Origin: Adiantum capillus-veneris
Taxonomy: Eukaryota; Streptophyta; Polypodiopsida; Polypodiales; Pteridaceae
DNA: 64,000 bases
Assembly: GCA_014529385.2 (NCBI GenBank)
Contig: CM043968.1
Coordinates: 125,982,018 to 126,046,017, forward strand
Direction of reading: 5' to 3'
The notes below the pieces were generated by a model. It was not told the origin of the DNA and did no database searches. It was given only the letters and a program-made list of their open reading frames with translations. Of the stretch, positions 1 to 11,927 are shown in pieces (the first letter of the stretch is position 1; each line of letters begins with the position of its first letter). A program made the translations under genes and the position numbers.

Positions 1-447
1 TTCTTCCTCTTCCCTACCCTCATTCTCTGCTAGCTCTCTCCACCTTCGAAGGTGTTTGAGGTCTTAGGACTGAGACTTAGGATAACTAATTCTTTCCACA
101 AAGTTTATGTTATTCTTGTGATGCATGAAGATTTCCATCTTCATTGCATCACCTACATCACAAGGAACACAAAGATTATATTGTAACACGTCTCTCTTGA
201 TGGGAGAAACTATAATACAAATGCCTATTGGAGGGGGGATCGGCTCCACATAAATCCGATCCTCAACTGTTGTCATGTTCTCTAAACTCTCTCTCTTGCA
301 AAAGTATTGTTCATGCCAAGTTAACTAAATGCTATGTTTATGTTGCTACCATCAATTATGTTCACCCGCTATGCTCACAAAGTAATTTCACAAAAGTACT
401 CTCTCTAATTTCCGCTACTCTCAAGTTAATAGGCCAATTCCATTACA
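1..447 (+). repeat. Element A 5' LTR, 3'-most 447 bp
   Basis: Aligns base for base with 6949-7395 and ends in TTACA just before the PBS. Scattered substitutions (for example CTTAGGACTGAG here versus CTTGGGACCAAG in the 3' LTR) show that the copies have diverged since insertion. The LTR start lies to the left of the window. Confidence 0.93.
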
Positions 448-448
448 T

Positions 449-460
449 TGGTATCAGAGC
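449..460 (+). other. Element A primer-binding site (tRNA-iMet)
   Basis: TGGTATCAGAGC lies one base after the LTR end. It is the standard complement to the 3' end of plant initiator-methionine tRNA and primes minus-strand cDNA synthesis. Confidence 0.95.
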
Positions 461-845
461 ATTTGGTTTCTCTTTTCTTGCTTAAGAAGTGGGGTCCTTA
501 AGTAGCCTATAAATGGTTGATTTTGTTAATTATATTATGGTAGACTAGGATCTATTATTTGTTTTGTTGAGCCACTATTTGGGATATGGTGCACACCTCG
601 AGAGCTTTGGACTTAATAATGGAGTCTTTTTAGTCTTGCCTACGGCTTTGCCATTATTGATCCATAAGAAGTCTGAAAGGAGCTAGCCCTATATTAGACC
701 CACTCCACTACTCTCTATAATTAACCACTTCGAGCCGTGGGTGTAGATACTTAAGAGACGATTTTCAAAGGCTAAGAGGAGTGGCAAAAACTAAGGTTTT
801 GAATTGCCAAAGCATACACTAAGTACGTACACAAATTTTGTTAAC

Positions 846-2495
846 ATGGCTGACAATAACCAAGAGAGTAGAATGAACATTGATAGCTTTGATTTTGCAG
901 ATGAAGGTGCTAATGATGATGCCCCCATGTTTGTCAATTATCTCATTACTAGGTTGCAACAAGCTATGGGCAACCCTTCTATGCAAGCCGAAGTTACTCA
1001 ACAACTTTGCGCTTATGGGATTTACCTTCCTCTCCAAGAGGAGAGAGAGCTTAGGAGGCCTCTTGAAGAGACCCCCAAAAGAAGACTCTCTCCCATACGA
1101 GAGGAGGAATCCAAAGAGCAAGAAAGCAATGAAACTTTATGTTCCTCTGAAGATGTAGCTCCACAAAGACGGTGGTCTAGACGATCACCAACTCCTCCCA
1201 AGAGGAAAAGATCAACACACAATCCTTCTCCTCATCATTCCAAAAGGGGAAAGAGGAAACAAAGGAAGAAAAGGGCAAGAAAGAGGTCACCCTCTTCTCC
1301 TTCTTCTTCACCCTCCTCCTCTTCCAATGAAAGCTATGGCTATTTTCCTAGAGAATACAGGAGGGTAGGACATCGCAAATCATACCCTGCATGGAGAAGG
1401 TCACAAAAGCTAAAGAAGTTCAAAGAGGGAGGAAAGAGTATCTCTTTTCTCACCTATGATGGAACCTTTGGTGATGCCAACAAAGTGTTGGCCTTCATCC
1501 AACAATTTGATGCGGCCTTTGGAGACGAGGGCTTCACAGAGTCCTCCAAGCTACGCCATGTAGCTATGCACTTCCAAAAATCGGCTTGTCAGTGGTGGGC
1601 TAGCCTTCGTGACAACGGCAAAGCCCCAAAGACATGGAAAACTCTACGAGTTTCCATCATGAAGAAATTCCTTGCAAGCGATGCAAAGGACAAAGTGCTT
1701 ACCGAATGGCGTAGCTTGAAGCTTCTCTCTCATGAGTCTATCCACAAGTATGTAGACAAGTTTTGGAATTTACATCTCAAGGCCACTGTCTTCCAAAAGA
1801 TAGACTTTGCCGAGCAAAAGCAACAGTTTTGTGTGGGATTACCTGAAGAGATGGCCGAGTATGTCAACTCTCAATGGCTTGGTTCTATCATTGAAGTAAT
1901 CTACCACACCGTGGTTGCTTCGCGCATCAACTTCCAACGAGGGGCTAGACAGAATGTCAAGACCATGGAAAATAAAGACAAAGGTGATGCCAAGGGGAAA
2001 ACCAATGCCCAAAATTCTTCCCAAGGCACTTCCAACAAAAGCAACAACAACAACAACAATCGGTCCAAGGAGAAGGGAGTTTACAAAGGCAAAAACAAAC
2101 TCTCTCCTGAAGAGCTTGAAGATTTTCGTAAGGACCATAAGTGTTTTAAGTATGGGGAGCAAGGACATGGTCATCGTTCTTGCCCCAAGAAGAATGTTCG
2201 CAATGAGACTCCTAAAGCTTCCACCATCGAAGCTCCAAAAGAGGATTCTCATTGCAAAGGTGCACCTCTCTCCTATGCTTGGGGAAAGGTAAGAGAGCAT
2301 GATGCCTTCATCTTGTTTGACCCTAGCTCTACTCACAACTTCATATCAACGGAGTTGGCCACCAAGTTGGGTATTCAAGCTTTCAAGATGGGAGATGTTG
2401 TAACGGTGGCCAACACTGCTTTCAAGGGACAACAATCCTTCGTTACTCCCTTGATTGGGAAGTTGAGGCTCCATGTCCAAAGCTATATATGTTGA
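846..2495 (+). pseudogene. Element A gag plus truncated aspartic protease
   Basis: The first ATG of this frame is at 846; the 42 upstream bases are open but begin at a TTG. The product is about 549 residues. A charged, Arg/Ser-rich N-terminal third is followed by a Ty3 capsid-like region (QWWASLRDN and following) and a zinc-knuckle region. The knuckle reads CFKYGEQGHGHRSC, so the second Cys of CX2CX4HX4C has become Tyr. The protease starts at about 2290 with FILFDPSSTHNFIS, where the usual D-S-G has become D-P-S. The frame then stops, and the second half of the protease, including the expected I-L-G motif, is missing. Both lesions should abolish function. Confidence 0.88.
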
Positions 2496-2507
2496 CAAAG
2501 AAGACTT

Positions 2508-3874
2508 TTGTTTTGTCAAAATGTAAATGGTAGGAATCAAGAAGAGTTAGACTTGTCTAATTTTCTAAAAGGATTCCAAGATGTGTTCATCGATGATATC
2601 CCTATGGACTTACCTCCAAAACAAGGGGATGATGACCATCGCATTGAGCTTCTTCTAGGAAGCTCACCGCCTAACAAGCCTCCTTATCGATTTTCTCAAG
2701 CTCAACAAGAGGAGATCATGAGGCAAGTGTAGGAATTGGTAGACAAAGGGATGGTGAGGCCTAGCTCCTCTCCCTTTTGTTCTCCAGTCCTTTTAGTGCA
2801 AAAGAAAGATGGATCATACCGTATGTGTGTGGACTATCGAGTACTAAACCATATCACTATCAAAAACAGATTTCCCATGCCTCAGGTTGAAGATCTGTTT
2901 GATAAGCTACAAGGCTCTACCTACTTCAGTAGTATTGACCTTAAAAGTGGCTATCATCAAATAAGGATAGTGAATGAAGATATCCTAAAGACCGCGTTCC
3001 ACACAACGTTTGGTCTTGATGAATATCTAGTCATGCCTTTTGGCTTGACTAATGCACCAGCTACTTTCAATCGTCTAATGGAGAAAAAGTTTAGACCTTA
3101 CCGTAAATTCAATGGAGTGTTCTTTGATGATATCATCATCTACTCCAAGTCTTTGGAAGAACATAAGCAACATCTCCAAGTGATTTTTCAATCATTGAGG
3201 GAGAACAAGCTTTTTCTCAACCAAAAAGAAAAGTGAATTTTTCCTTCAAGAGATTCAATACCTAAGTCATATTATCTCTCAAGATGGTATCCATATGGAT
3301 CCATCAAAGTTGAGGTAATAAAAGCATGGCCTAATCCAAGGAATCTACATGAAATAAGAAGCTTTATTGGTACGAGCGCATACTATAGACACTTCATAGC
3401 AAAATTCTCTCAAATAGTAGGACCATTACATGACTTAACAAAGATGACGTTAAGTATGTATCGATTGCTAAGGAACAAAATGTTTTTGATAAGCTCAAAG
3501 AAAAGCTTACCTCCCAACCAGTCCTCATGATTCCGGATCTCTCAAAGCCATTTGAGGTCCAATGTGATGCTTGTGGTGATTGCCTTGGAGCAGTTTTGCT
3601 TCAAGAAGGGCATGTCATAGCATATGAGAGCTGAAGGCTCAATACGGATGAACGAGTCTTGGTCATTTATGAGAAAGAGCTTTTAGTTGTTCTACATGTC
3701 CTAGACACATGGAAGCACTACTTATTGGGGACTCCATTTATTCTACGAACCGACCACCAAAGTCTCAAGTATTTCATGACGCAAACCAAACTTTCTGATA
3801 AACAAATGAGGTGAGGAAATTTTATTTCACAATTTAATTTCTATATTGCTCACATTGCTAGTAAGCACAATCAA
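2508..3874 (+). pseudogene. Element A reverse transcriptase and RNase H, frameshifted
   Basis: RT N-terminal residues (NKPPYRFSQAQQEEI) are cut by a TAG at 2730-2732. The fingers and palm continue at 2736-3236 ([47 protein letters not shown]) with the catalytic box as FFDD. A frameshift near 3236 moves the thumb and connection into another frame. RNase H is seen at about 3530-3860: FEVQCDACGDCLGAVLLQEG, then an in-frame stop, then ELLVVLHVLDTWKHYL and TDHQSLKYF. Stops and frame changes make it a pseudogene. The order RT then RNase H then integrase is diagnostic of Ty3/gypsy. Confidence 0.9.
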
Positions 3875-4966
3875 ATGGTTGATGCACTTTCACGACGACC
3901 AAAAGTTAATGCGATGTCTATAGCTACTCACAATAATCTATCTTCTATGATAGATGAGTATGCTACCAACCCTGAATTTAGAGATATAATGGCAACCCTT
4001 GCTTTGGGAAAGAAAGAGGAACCATTCACCTTGCAGGATGGTTATCTTCTCCACAGCAATAGGCTATGTGTTATCCATTCCCTTCATGATAAAGTTATGT
4101 ATGAATCCCATGCTCCTCCCTCTGCAGGGCATAGAGGCATTCAACCTACTCTCCGAGGAGTAGAGACGTATTTCTATTGCTACCATGAAAGTGTACATAC
4201 AAGAGTATGTTTCAAAATGTGTAGTATGCCAAAAAACCAAGTATGATAGAGGGAAGCAACCTGTATTACTCCAGCCATTGCCTATCCCAAATTTACCATG
4301 GGAGAGTATATCCAAGGATTTCATCTTTGGATTACCCAAGTCTAACAATGGGAATACGAGAATATGGACAATAGTCGACAGGTTTAGCAAGCAAGCATAC
4401 TTTATTCTTGTCAAAAAGACTATTTAGGCACACCAAATGACAATTCTCTTCATATCACAGATTTTCAAACACCATGGATTACCAACATCCATCGTGTCAG
4501 ATAGAGATCCTAGAATGACCAGTAATTTCTGGAAAGGTCTCTTTGAAAATCTAGGAACAAGATTGAATTTCTCTTCGGCCTATCACCCACAAACGGATGG
4601 CCAAAGTGAGATAGCCAATCTTACGATACTTGATCTACTAAAGACTTATGTTACAGAAGTAGATCAACGCTCAGAATGGGAAAGGTACTTACCTCTTGTA
4701 GAGTATGCCTACAATAATATTGTACATACTTCTACAAGAAAATCATTGAGGGAAGACCTAAAAGTTCCTTGCTACTCAAAGTACATGGGAAGATATTTGC
4801 TTCACCGATGGGTATAATTGTAACCTACAAGAATCTTTTCAAAAGATTAAGGAGGCTATATCCATCTCTCAACAAAGGCAAAACGCTACTGCTGACAAGC
4901 ACAAAAGGACCAAAACGTTCAAAGAAAATAATTGGGTCTTACTTAAGTTTCCTAAGGCTCGATTAA
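3875..4966 (+). pseudogene. Element A integrase (zinc-binding and catalytic core), frameshifted
   Basis: VDALSRRP at the start marks the RNase H to integrase junction. The HHCC module is split by a frameshift near 4180-4240: the histidine half (ESHAPPSAGHRGIQ) lies in one frame and CVVCQKTK in the next. The core follows with SKDFIFGLP (first Asp), VSDRDPRM (second Asp) and QTDGQSEIAN (Glu), so the D-D-E residues survive, but a TAG near 4425 interrupts the core and another frame change follows at about 4760. In the family this enzyme inserts cDNA into chromosomal DNA. Confidence 0.88.
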
Positions 4967-4989
4967 GGTAAACGACGGGCAAAAATCCT

Positions 4990-5333
4990 ACGGGCCATCA
5001 AAAGTATTATGCTAAGCTAGCAAAAAGATACTATGGTCCTTTCCAAATCTTGAAGCCTATCAATGAGATGGCTTACCAACTCAAGTTGCCCAACCATTGG
5101 CTCATACACAATGCTTTTCATGTGAGTCTACTCAAACCCTACAAAGGAGAGCACCAAGTGAACCAATTATTGAAGACCCTCCCGAAGCTGAAGACCAAGA
5201 AAAGGTGCTACAACCCGAAGCTATTCTTTGGCTTGAAGACAAGCTACTACGACATGGTAAGATTATCTTACGGTATCTTATTAAGTTCAAAAATTATCCT
5301 TTTGAAGATGCTAGATGGATGCAAGGAATATAG
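4990..5333 (+). pseudogene. Element A integrase C-terminus with chromodomain
   Basis: [20 protein letters not shown] and [12 protein letters not shown] are the GPY/F module of chromovirus integrases. After a frame change a chromodomain-like segment follows: [20 protein letters not shown], then [14 protein letters not shown]. In family members this domain targets integration through histone marks. The segment is short, and only its second half aligns convincingly by eye. Confidence 0.82.
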
Positions 5334-5752
5334 CTTAAGGATAGTATGAACCTTGTTAATGCTTACAATGCTACATTAAAGTAAACAAATGTACAAATTT
5401 CTTTTGAATGACCAATGTTTTGTCTTATAAGACTAGTTCTTCTTTTCATTGTGCACAAATTTAACTAGTATGCATACTTAAAATCATGCTTGTGATGACG
5501 ATGTCTCTCAAACACCAAGTAGGATTTGTCACTCTACTTTGGGAGAATGAAATGGACTAAAGAGTAGACATGCTTGCCATAGCTATGTCTCCCAAGCACC
5601 AAATGGATTAGTCATCCATCTTGGAATGATGTTGTAGGGTAAAAAGGGATCCTCTACCTGCTAAGAACAATTGACTAATGACTAAGGCTTTATCTCTTCT
5701 ACCTCATAGTCGAGGACAACTATGATTTCAAGAGAGAGGTAATGCCATAAAA
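5334..5752. other. Element A 3' untranslated region
   Basis: About 420 bp between the chromodomain and the PPT-region repeat. No ORF or RNA gene was recognised. It contains two loosely similar stretches ('cgatgtctctcaaacacc' near 5499 and 'gctatgtctcccaagcacc' near 5581). Confidence 0.5.
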
Positions 5753-5904
5753 ACTAATATCTAACCAACCCATGTGATTTTCTCATATTAAATTGATCAT
5801 TTAATGTGGGAGAATAAATGGAAACAAGAGTTATATCTAACCAACCCAAATGATTTTCTCATATTAAACTGATCATTTAATGTGGGAGAATAAACAAAAA
5901 CAAG
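5753..5904 (+). repeat. 76-bp tandem duplication containing the element A polypurine tract
   Basis: Two copies offset by 76 bp contain 'ctaaccaaccca', 'ttctcatatta', 'tgatcatttaatgtgggaga' and 'acaag'. Each carries TGTGGGAGAA (5805 and 5881), a purine-rich tract of the kind that primes plus-strand synthesis. The duplication leaves the true 3' LTR boundary ambiguous between the two copies. Confidence 0.8.
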
Positions 5905-7395
5905 GGTTAGAATATAGACATGTGCTTATAGATCTATCTCAATACGGGGCCAATGGTAAATGGGCCCCAAATGAGAGATGGTCTATCAAAGAGCAAGGCC
6001 AATGGAGCATAAAGACCTTAGGGTTAGTTTCATTGAAGACTCCAATAGTTAGTGTTAAAAGTCCTTTGACCTTAGTTAAGCTAGGGCTATGCTTGAGGTG
6101 GGAACCCGGCCCAAGCTGAAGGTGCTTGTCGTGCTTGATGACTCAGATTCTTGAGGTGCTTGTCATTATTCAGATGTTAGGGTTGTACTTGAGGTGGAAA
6201 CCCGGCCTAAGCTTGAGGGGCTTAAGGGCCAAGCTTGTGGTGGGGACCGGGCCTAAGCTTCAGGGGCTTGAGGTGTCAAGAAGTCAATCATCAATCCCTA
6301 CAAGGAGGGGGCGAGCCCTACAAGAGGGAGAGATGAGAGAGAACACACACACACTCACACTCACACAAGGCAAGCTTGGTACAAATAAAGCAAAAGGGAC
6401 ACTTGTCAAGTTCCTCCTCATGTTGCCCTTATGGTGTGGATAAAGCCTATTGGTTGGCCACCCAAGGTGTCCGATGATCATTTAGAAGATTTAATTAATT
6501 GTTTTTGCATTTATGAAGTCCTCTATCTCAAAGGGGAAAGGTAGACACTTGTCCCAAGACTACCCTTGTTGCTTGTAATGCCTCCTGCTTGTGATTGGCT
6601 AGGCCTAGAGGGGTCCGATGAGATTTAAGCATGAGCTACGAGGGGGGGTCGACCAAGGAAGCTAGGCGCATTCTTGGGGGGTATACACTCCCACACACAC
6701 GCACGCACACACGCACGCACTCATTGTGTGAAGTGCAAAATGCAAGAGCTCCCTCTCCTTCTCTAAGAAAGTAGAGAGGTTCAGAGCCTACACCAACACT
6801 CTTGACTATGAAATGCAAATCCAACCAAGAGCCATGCTTCAATGCTTAAGCTTTCCATCTTCTCCATCTTCATTACAATGGTATTATGTATGCTAGTAAG
6901 AAGAGTGATGATAAGTGAGGAACTAATTCTTTTTCCTATGAATGTTTCTTCTTCCTCTTCCCTACCCTCGTTCTCTGCTAGCTCTCTCCACCTTCGAAGG
7001 TGTTTGAGGTCTTGGGACCAAGGCTTGGGATAGTTAATGCTTTCCACAAAGTTTATGTTATGTTTTTGATGCATGAAGCTTTCCATCTTCATTGCATCAC
7101 CTAGGTCACAAGCAACACAAAGATTGTATTGTAACAAGTCTCTCTTGATGGGAGAAACTATAATACAAATGTCTATTTGAGGGGGGGCTGGCTCCACATA
7201 AATCCAGTCCTCAATTGTTGTCATGTTCTCTAAACTCTCTCTCTTGCAAAAGTATTTTTCATGCCAAGTTAACTAAATGCTATGTTTATGTTGCTACCAT
7301 CAATTATGTTCACTCGCTATGCTCACAAAATAATTTCACAAAATAACTCTCTCTAATTTCCGTTACTCTCAAGTTTATAGGCCAATTCTATTACA
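5881..7395 (+). repeat. Element A 3' LTR (start approximate)
   Basis: The right end at 7395 (TTACA) is fixed by alignment with window bases 1-447. The left end is inferred from the purine tract, so a length near 1.5 kb is only an estimate. The body holds CA runs at 6345-6370 and 6690-6720 and repeated 'ggtggaaacccggcc'-type segments at 6090-6260. Short ORFs inside it look like noise. Confidence 0.75.
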
Positions 7396-9040
7396 TCATA
7401 ACTACATACATTTACTCAACAAAAACAATAAAAGTAGCATGGGATTGAGTAGCTCCTTTCTATGCATGACATAATGAGGTTCAAAAAACTTACTTGTGTA
7501 AGAAATTTAAATCAAATATCATGGAGAAGAAGGAGGATATGGATGTTTCTTTGCAGAATTAAAGATATGTAGGAGAAGTTGTTGCTGCTAGTGAAGTTAT
7601 TCTTGATAGTTTCCGTGTGTAAGCAGTCCTTGATGCATTGCCAGATTCTTGTAGACTTCTATTAGTGAGGTTATTCTTAATAGTTTCCTTGTGTAAATGG
7701 TTCTTGATGCATTTCCAAATTCTTGTAGACTTTTGCCTCCACCTCAGGACTTGTGATGAAGTATAAACCAGGTGCTATGAAGTTTGATGGTCTTCATCTC
7801 TATGTTTGAAACCTTAATTAGCTTTAGCTTGCTTTGTGCATAACTCACCTTAGCATAGGTTACATTTTCAAGGCTCAATCTTAATTTGATGGTAGCTACT
7901 AAAGTAAAAAGAACCTTATAGCTTATCAAATATGTTCTCTATGAGAGAATGAAAATCATGTCTTTGTTGTGCTCTTATTTAGTGCACAATATTGCACACA
8001 TATATGGTAGTACCTATCCTTGTTTTGGCACTAAAAGTATAAGTGAGCAAAAAGGAGACAAACTTGGACATGCCATTGTAGAATCTCCTCTTATTGTGTG
8101 TGAGAGGCATGATAAGGAGGTCTATTAGGAGGGGCACCATCTCAATCTTATGGTCAACATCCCCTCTTGAGGGAGGTAGCTCAATTGGGATAAGTAAGAC
8201 AAGAAATCACTATATGATTGAAGGAAAGACGTGTGATTCCTTTCATCATTAGAACATGAGTTGGGATTAGATTCCAAGGTGGTGGGAGATGAATCTTTGA
8301 CAAAAACCATTTATGAGAAAAGAGAAGACTTTATTAGCTTTTGCATAAATACATGTGATACAATTGGTGTTTCCCTTCCTCTTAGTACCAAGGCATATAG
8401 CTCTACTTCTATGATGGAAACATATGACTCTATTATGGAACTTAAGTTGAGCAGCCATGCAATGAAACCATAGTGCTCCTAGAATTACCTTCCCCTGAAG
8501 AAAAGGAGATACAAGGAATCCTTCTTATAATATTAATAAGTTTTAGCTTCCTTTGTGGCCATTTGGGTAACTTTACATAAGGTTGGTGATGTAGACATTT
8601 CTCACCCTCGCATTCCTTACTCGTGTTGACAATATCTTGGAGGTGCGTGCATGGCATGCAAAGTTGGTAGAATCAAATATCAACTCCATTGGGAGCTCAT
8701 GTTGATTCGAATGTACATCTATTGGGCAGCCTCATGGTATTGTCCAATTAGAACAAGAAAATAGGGTGTGCATGTTAAAAAAGGATTTGCATGACCCACA
8801 ACTCCGATATATCATAGCCATTTCTAATGGGTTTCCAAAAATTCTATGAAGATAATTTTGTGGAAGGTGATGTGGGGTGCTCTAGCGATCCAGGAATTGG
8901 GTAAGATTGATGCTTGGGGTGCAAGATAGCTAGTGAAGATCGGTCCACCTATTCATGGGATGTTAGGCAATCAGAGGCATGGCAGGGAAAATTTGCAAGT
9001 TGGTCCAAAGGACATGGTAGATCAGGTTCTTAAAGACTGA
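7396..9040. other. Anonymous intergenic DNA
   Basis: No ORF with a recognisable domain, no RNA gene and no clear repeat pair. A short internal duplication occurs near 7580-7735 ('gttattcttgatagtttccg ... cttgatgcattgccagattcttgtagactt' repeated about 90 bp later with changes). Confidence 0.5.
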
Positions 9041-10499
9041 TTTATTCCTTGGTGGCAAGAAGATGGGAAGTCCTACTCTTCGGTGAAGCTGTGAAATTTC
9101 AGCACTATTTTCTAAAAAAAATTTGGATGAGTAAAACGTCAATGTTTAGCTTGAATTTTTGCAATCTCACTAAAAATGTTGTGGTCTACAACTTTCCAAT
9201 TGAAAGTTTTTCCAAATTCAGTACTGATTTTGTTGTACGTTTGGAAGACTGCTTGCACGTCCATGATACACAGCTGCAAATTTTTATAGATCTGTTTTGA
9301 CCGATAAAAACAACTCATTCCATGCCCATTCCCTCAATTTCAAGCCGTTTTTTTTAGATCTACAACTTTGCAGAAGGAAATTTTTGCAAATTCTGAACGG
9401 TTTGAGAGATATGGGCTGATCGTCTGTAGGATGCTTGAAAATTTGAAAATGATGTATGCTTATTGTGGTGATTTTCTACATGCAGAGAGCTCGGATTGAG
9501 ATTTGTCATTCTCTTGTTTTGTGCATTGATGTTTTGCTCTCAGTGAAGAGAGCATGGGTTGATATTTTCAACAAATTTATGCACATACATTGAGAACACT
9601 TTATGGATGTATGCATTCTTGTGGACTCTCAGGATTCGAGACTGGATTCATCACATGTTATGGGCTTGGAATTATGCACTTAAGCTGACTTCTAGAGTGT
9701 GGTGTATGGATTTGCAGAGAGTTTTGCAAGCATTTTTGGTATGATTGTGAGTTGAATTTTTAGTTTCTTTGGATGCTTATTTGATACACATTTGTTGCAT
9801 GCTTGATGCTCATTTCTATTGCCATGTGGATGCACATGATGTGCACTTGTTGGTGGATGATATTCTTCACCTTGCAATGGCATATGTGGGCTGATTTTTA
9901 GCTGTTTTGAGCGTCAATTTTTGTCACATTTTGGCTCATTTACATCCCAACAATTGCTTAGCTCTTGTAGAGTGTGGTTGATGCACTTTGTGTTTTGGAC
10001 TACCAGATTGTGTTTCAGGTTTAGGGAGTTGAGAGTTTGGGGCATCTCATATATGCTTGAGTGCAGATTTTGCGCATGATTTGATCATGGTTTCCAGCAT
10101 GTTTATGGCATGTATGGTTATTATGGTTAGATAACCAAAATTTTTCTTGCGAGTTTATCTGTTTATGCGCTTGGTTTGTAGTCGTGTTTTGATTGCATTT
10201 TGGGCACTCAGTGGTTGCTTTGCCATAGTTTTTTGGCATTGCATTGTGAGAGTGTTTGCTCATCGGATTGTGTCATTTGACATGTATGCAGTAATCTCTT
10301 CAGGAGAAAGATTGTTGATGATAGATTCATCGGTTACCACACAGTGCTCTTGGATTAGAGTGTATTTTTGGCATCATTGAGTGGTTTTTCTCACTTGTCT
10401 CGTGACATTGATCGCCATAGTTTCAGACCGTTCTCTTGGACATCTTATGCTACCTTATGTTGTATTTTGACAGTACTTGGTGTGTGAGTTAGCCGGGCT
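9041..10499 (+). other. Possible LTR and leader of the decayed copia element at 10.5 kb
   Basis: Noncoding sequence with stretches typical of plant LTRs and leaders ('acaactttgcagaaggaaat', 'gagagatatgggctgatcgt'), lying directly upstream of a copia gag on the same strand. No tRNA-iMet PBS or LTR pair could be found, so assignment to the copia element is inference from position. Confidence 0.3.
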
Positions 10500-11524
10500 T
10501 TGACTATTCAGTTGATCAATTTGTGCTTGATCTTGTCACAAGCTATTGCCAGGGATTTGGCATGTACATCATTGTCAGGGTTTATGCTTTTCCATATGAA
10601 GTTTGATGGTTCAAACTTTGAGCATCGGAAAGCAGGTATGCATGATGCATTGAATCAGTTGGGCCAAGTGTTGCCACTATAGGGCATGGATGCTAGGTGA
10701 GATTCTATGACTGATGATGAGTGGGAGGACTTGGATAAGCTTAAACGTTCAAAGATCATGTTACACCTTGGCGAATCTATCTACCACATTGGGTTGGATG
10801 CATGTACAACTAAAGATTTATGGCAGATATTGTGCAATTATTTTGGCACAAATGAGTCTAGAGAGATGCCTACAGTTAAAGGATGATCTTGCAAACACAG
10901 AGATGTTGTGTGTTGACATTAGGTCATTCAGGGCATGTACATAGGCATTGTTTTTTATGAATGAGACAACACTGGATGATGTGGGAGTAGATGTAGTATA
11001 TGTGGCTATGCATGACGGAGATGTCGCCTTTGCTTTCATGTTTACTCATGACTTTCTTATGTCAATTTTGATGACACGTTGCCTTCACATTGGATACTAG
11101 ATGTGAGTGCTAGGTTTCATGTCACGCCAAGTCGTGAGTAATTTAGCACATATGCTAGTGGTATGCTTGGATGTGTGTGTCTAGCTGGTGGTTTAGTGCA
11201 TGACATAGTTGGTGCAAGAGATGGCACACTATTATTTTTGAGTGGTGCATCATACGTGTTGTGAGATGTACGCCATGTGCCAGGTTATGAGACAGCGGAT
11301 GCCAGGTAGTGCTGAACGAGCATAATTTTAGATTGCATCGTGGACAACTAGTCATAGCGAGAGGTGTTAGTGTTGGCACGATTCATGCGATGCGAGTTCA
11401 TCATGTGCGAGACGGCACTGTCTTCATGAGTACGCAGCCATGCAGAGAGATGAGGCATGTCTCCTTTGCAGATAGGTTGCATGATACTCTAGTTTGTGAG
11501 CATGTTGAGCTAGTTGTGCAGTAA
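10500..11524 (+). pseudogene. Ty1/copia gag, protease and pre-integrase fragment
   Basis: Decayed polyprotein across all three frames. The gag start is at 10596: MKFDGSNFEHRKAGMHDALN, a TAG, then DEWEDLDKLKRSKIMLHLGE and CTTKDLWQILCNYF, as in copia gag. A protease-like segment at about 11080 reads HWILDVSARFHVTP where copia has D-S-G-A, so the catalytic triad is lost. At 11309-11524, RLHRGQLVIARGVSVGTIHA and CREMRHVSFADRLHD resemble the pre-integrase region. Nothing of integrase or RT follows; the fragment ends where element B begins. Confidence 0.75.
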
Positions 11525-11649
11525 GGCATGTCATTCATATAGGATGACATATATGGATGGATTGAGTGCTGAGGATTCAACCGTGATGTGTGTGTAAGTT
11601 GGAGCTAGGCATTGCTCTTGCCACACAGGGTTCCAGAACAGGCAGATGC

Positions 11650-11927
11650 TCTTGGTGCGCATGTGATGTGATCATAGCTTTGTACATACAGGAGGTCACC
11701 CATATCCATAAGCATGTGGCTAATCCATGTAAAATTTCTCTTTGAAAAACACTTTCTTTACACCCATATGATGCAAAAAACTAGCTTATAACTAGAAACC
11801 ATTGTGAAAGGGTGGTGGTAATGTGTGTGCTAGTCTCCACCCAACCATGCTATCTTATAGCCTCCCCCTAGCGTACACATTGTCCGGCTATGCCAGTGGC
11901 CTTTCCTGTAGGACCCATGTCCTTACA
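11650..11927 (-). repeat. Element B 3' LTR (outer end approximate)
   Basis: On the minus strand it begins TGTAAGGACATGGGTCC immediately after the polypurine tract, ending at plus coordinate 11927. The distal end is not fixed because there is no second LTR to compare with. A TATAAG stretch (11855-11860 on plus, reading CTTATA) could belong to its promoter. Confidence 0.6.

Larger units (their letters stand above)
1..7395 (+). mobile_element. Element A: decayed Ty3/gypsy chromovirus (5' end outside window)
   Basis: Plus-strand LTR retrotransposon with the order partial 5' LTR, PBS, gag, protease, RT, RNase H, integrase, chromodomain, 3' LTR. The first 447 bases of the window match 6949-7395 with no net length change, which fixes both 3' LTR ends. 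The chromodomain at the integrase C-terminus and the tRNA-iMet PBS place it among plant chromoviruses. Several frameshifts, in-frame stops and a shortened protease show that it is inactive. Its 5' target-site duplication lies outside the window. Confidence 0.93.

Noticed and set aside
9049-9300. 83-codon plus-strand ORF as a gene
   Set aside because: No domain, no usable start context, and it lies in LTR-like sequence.
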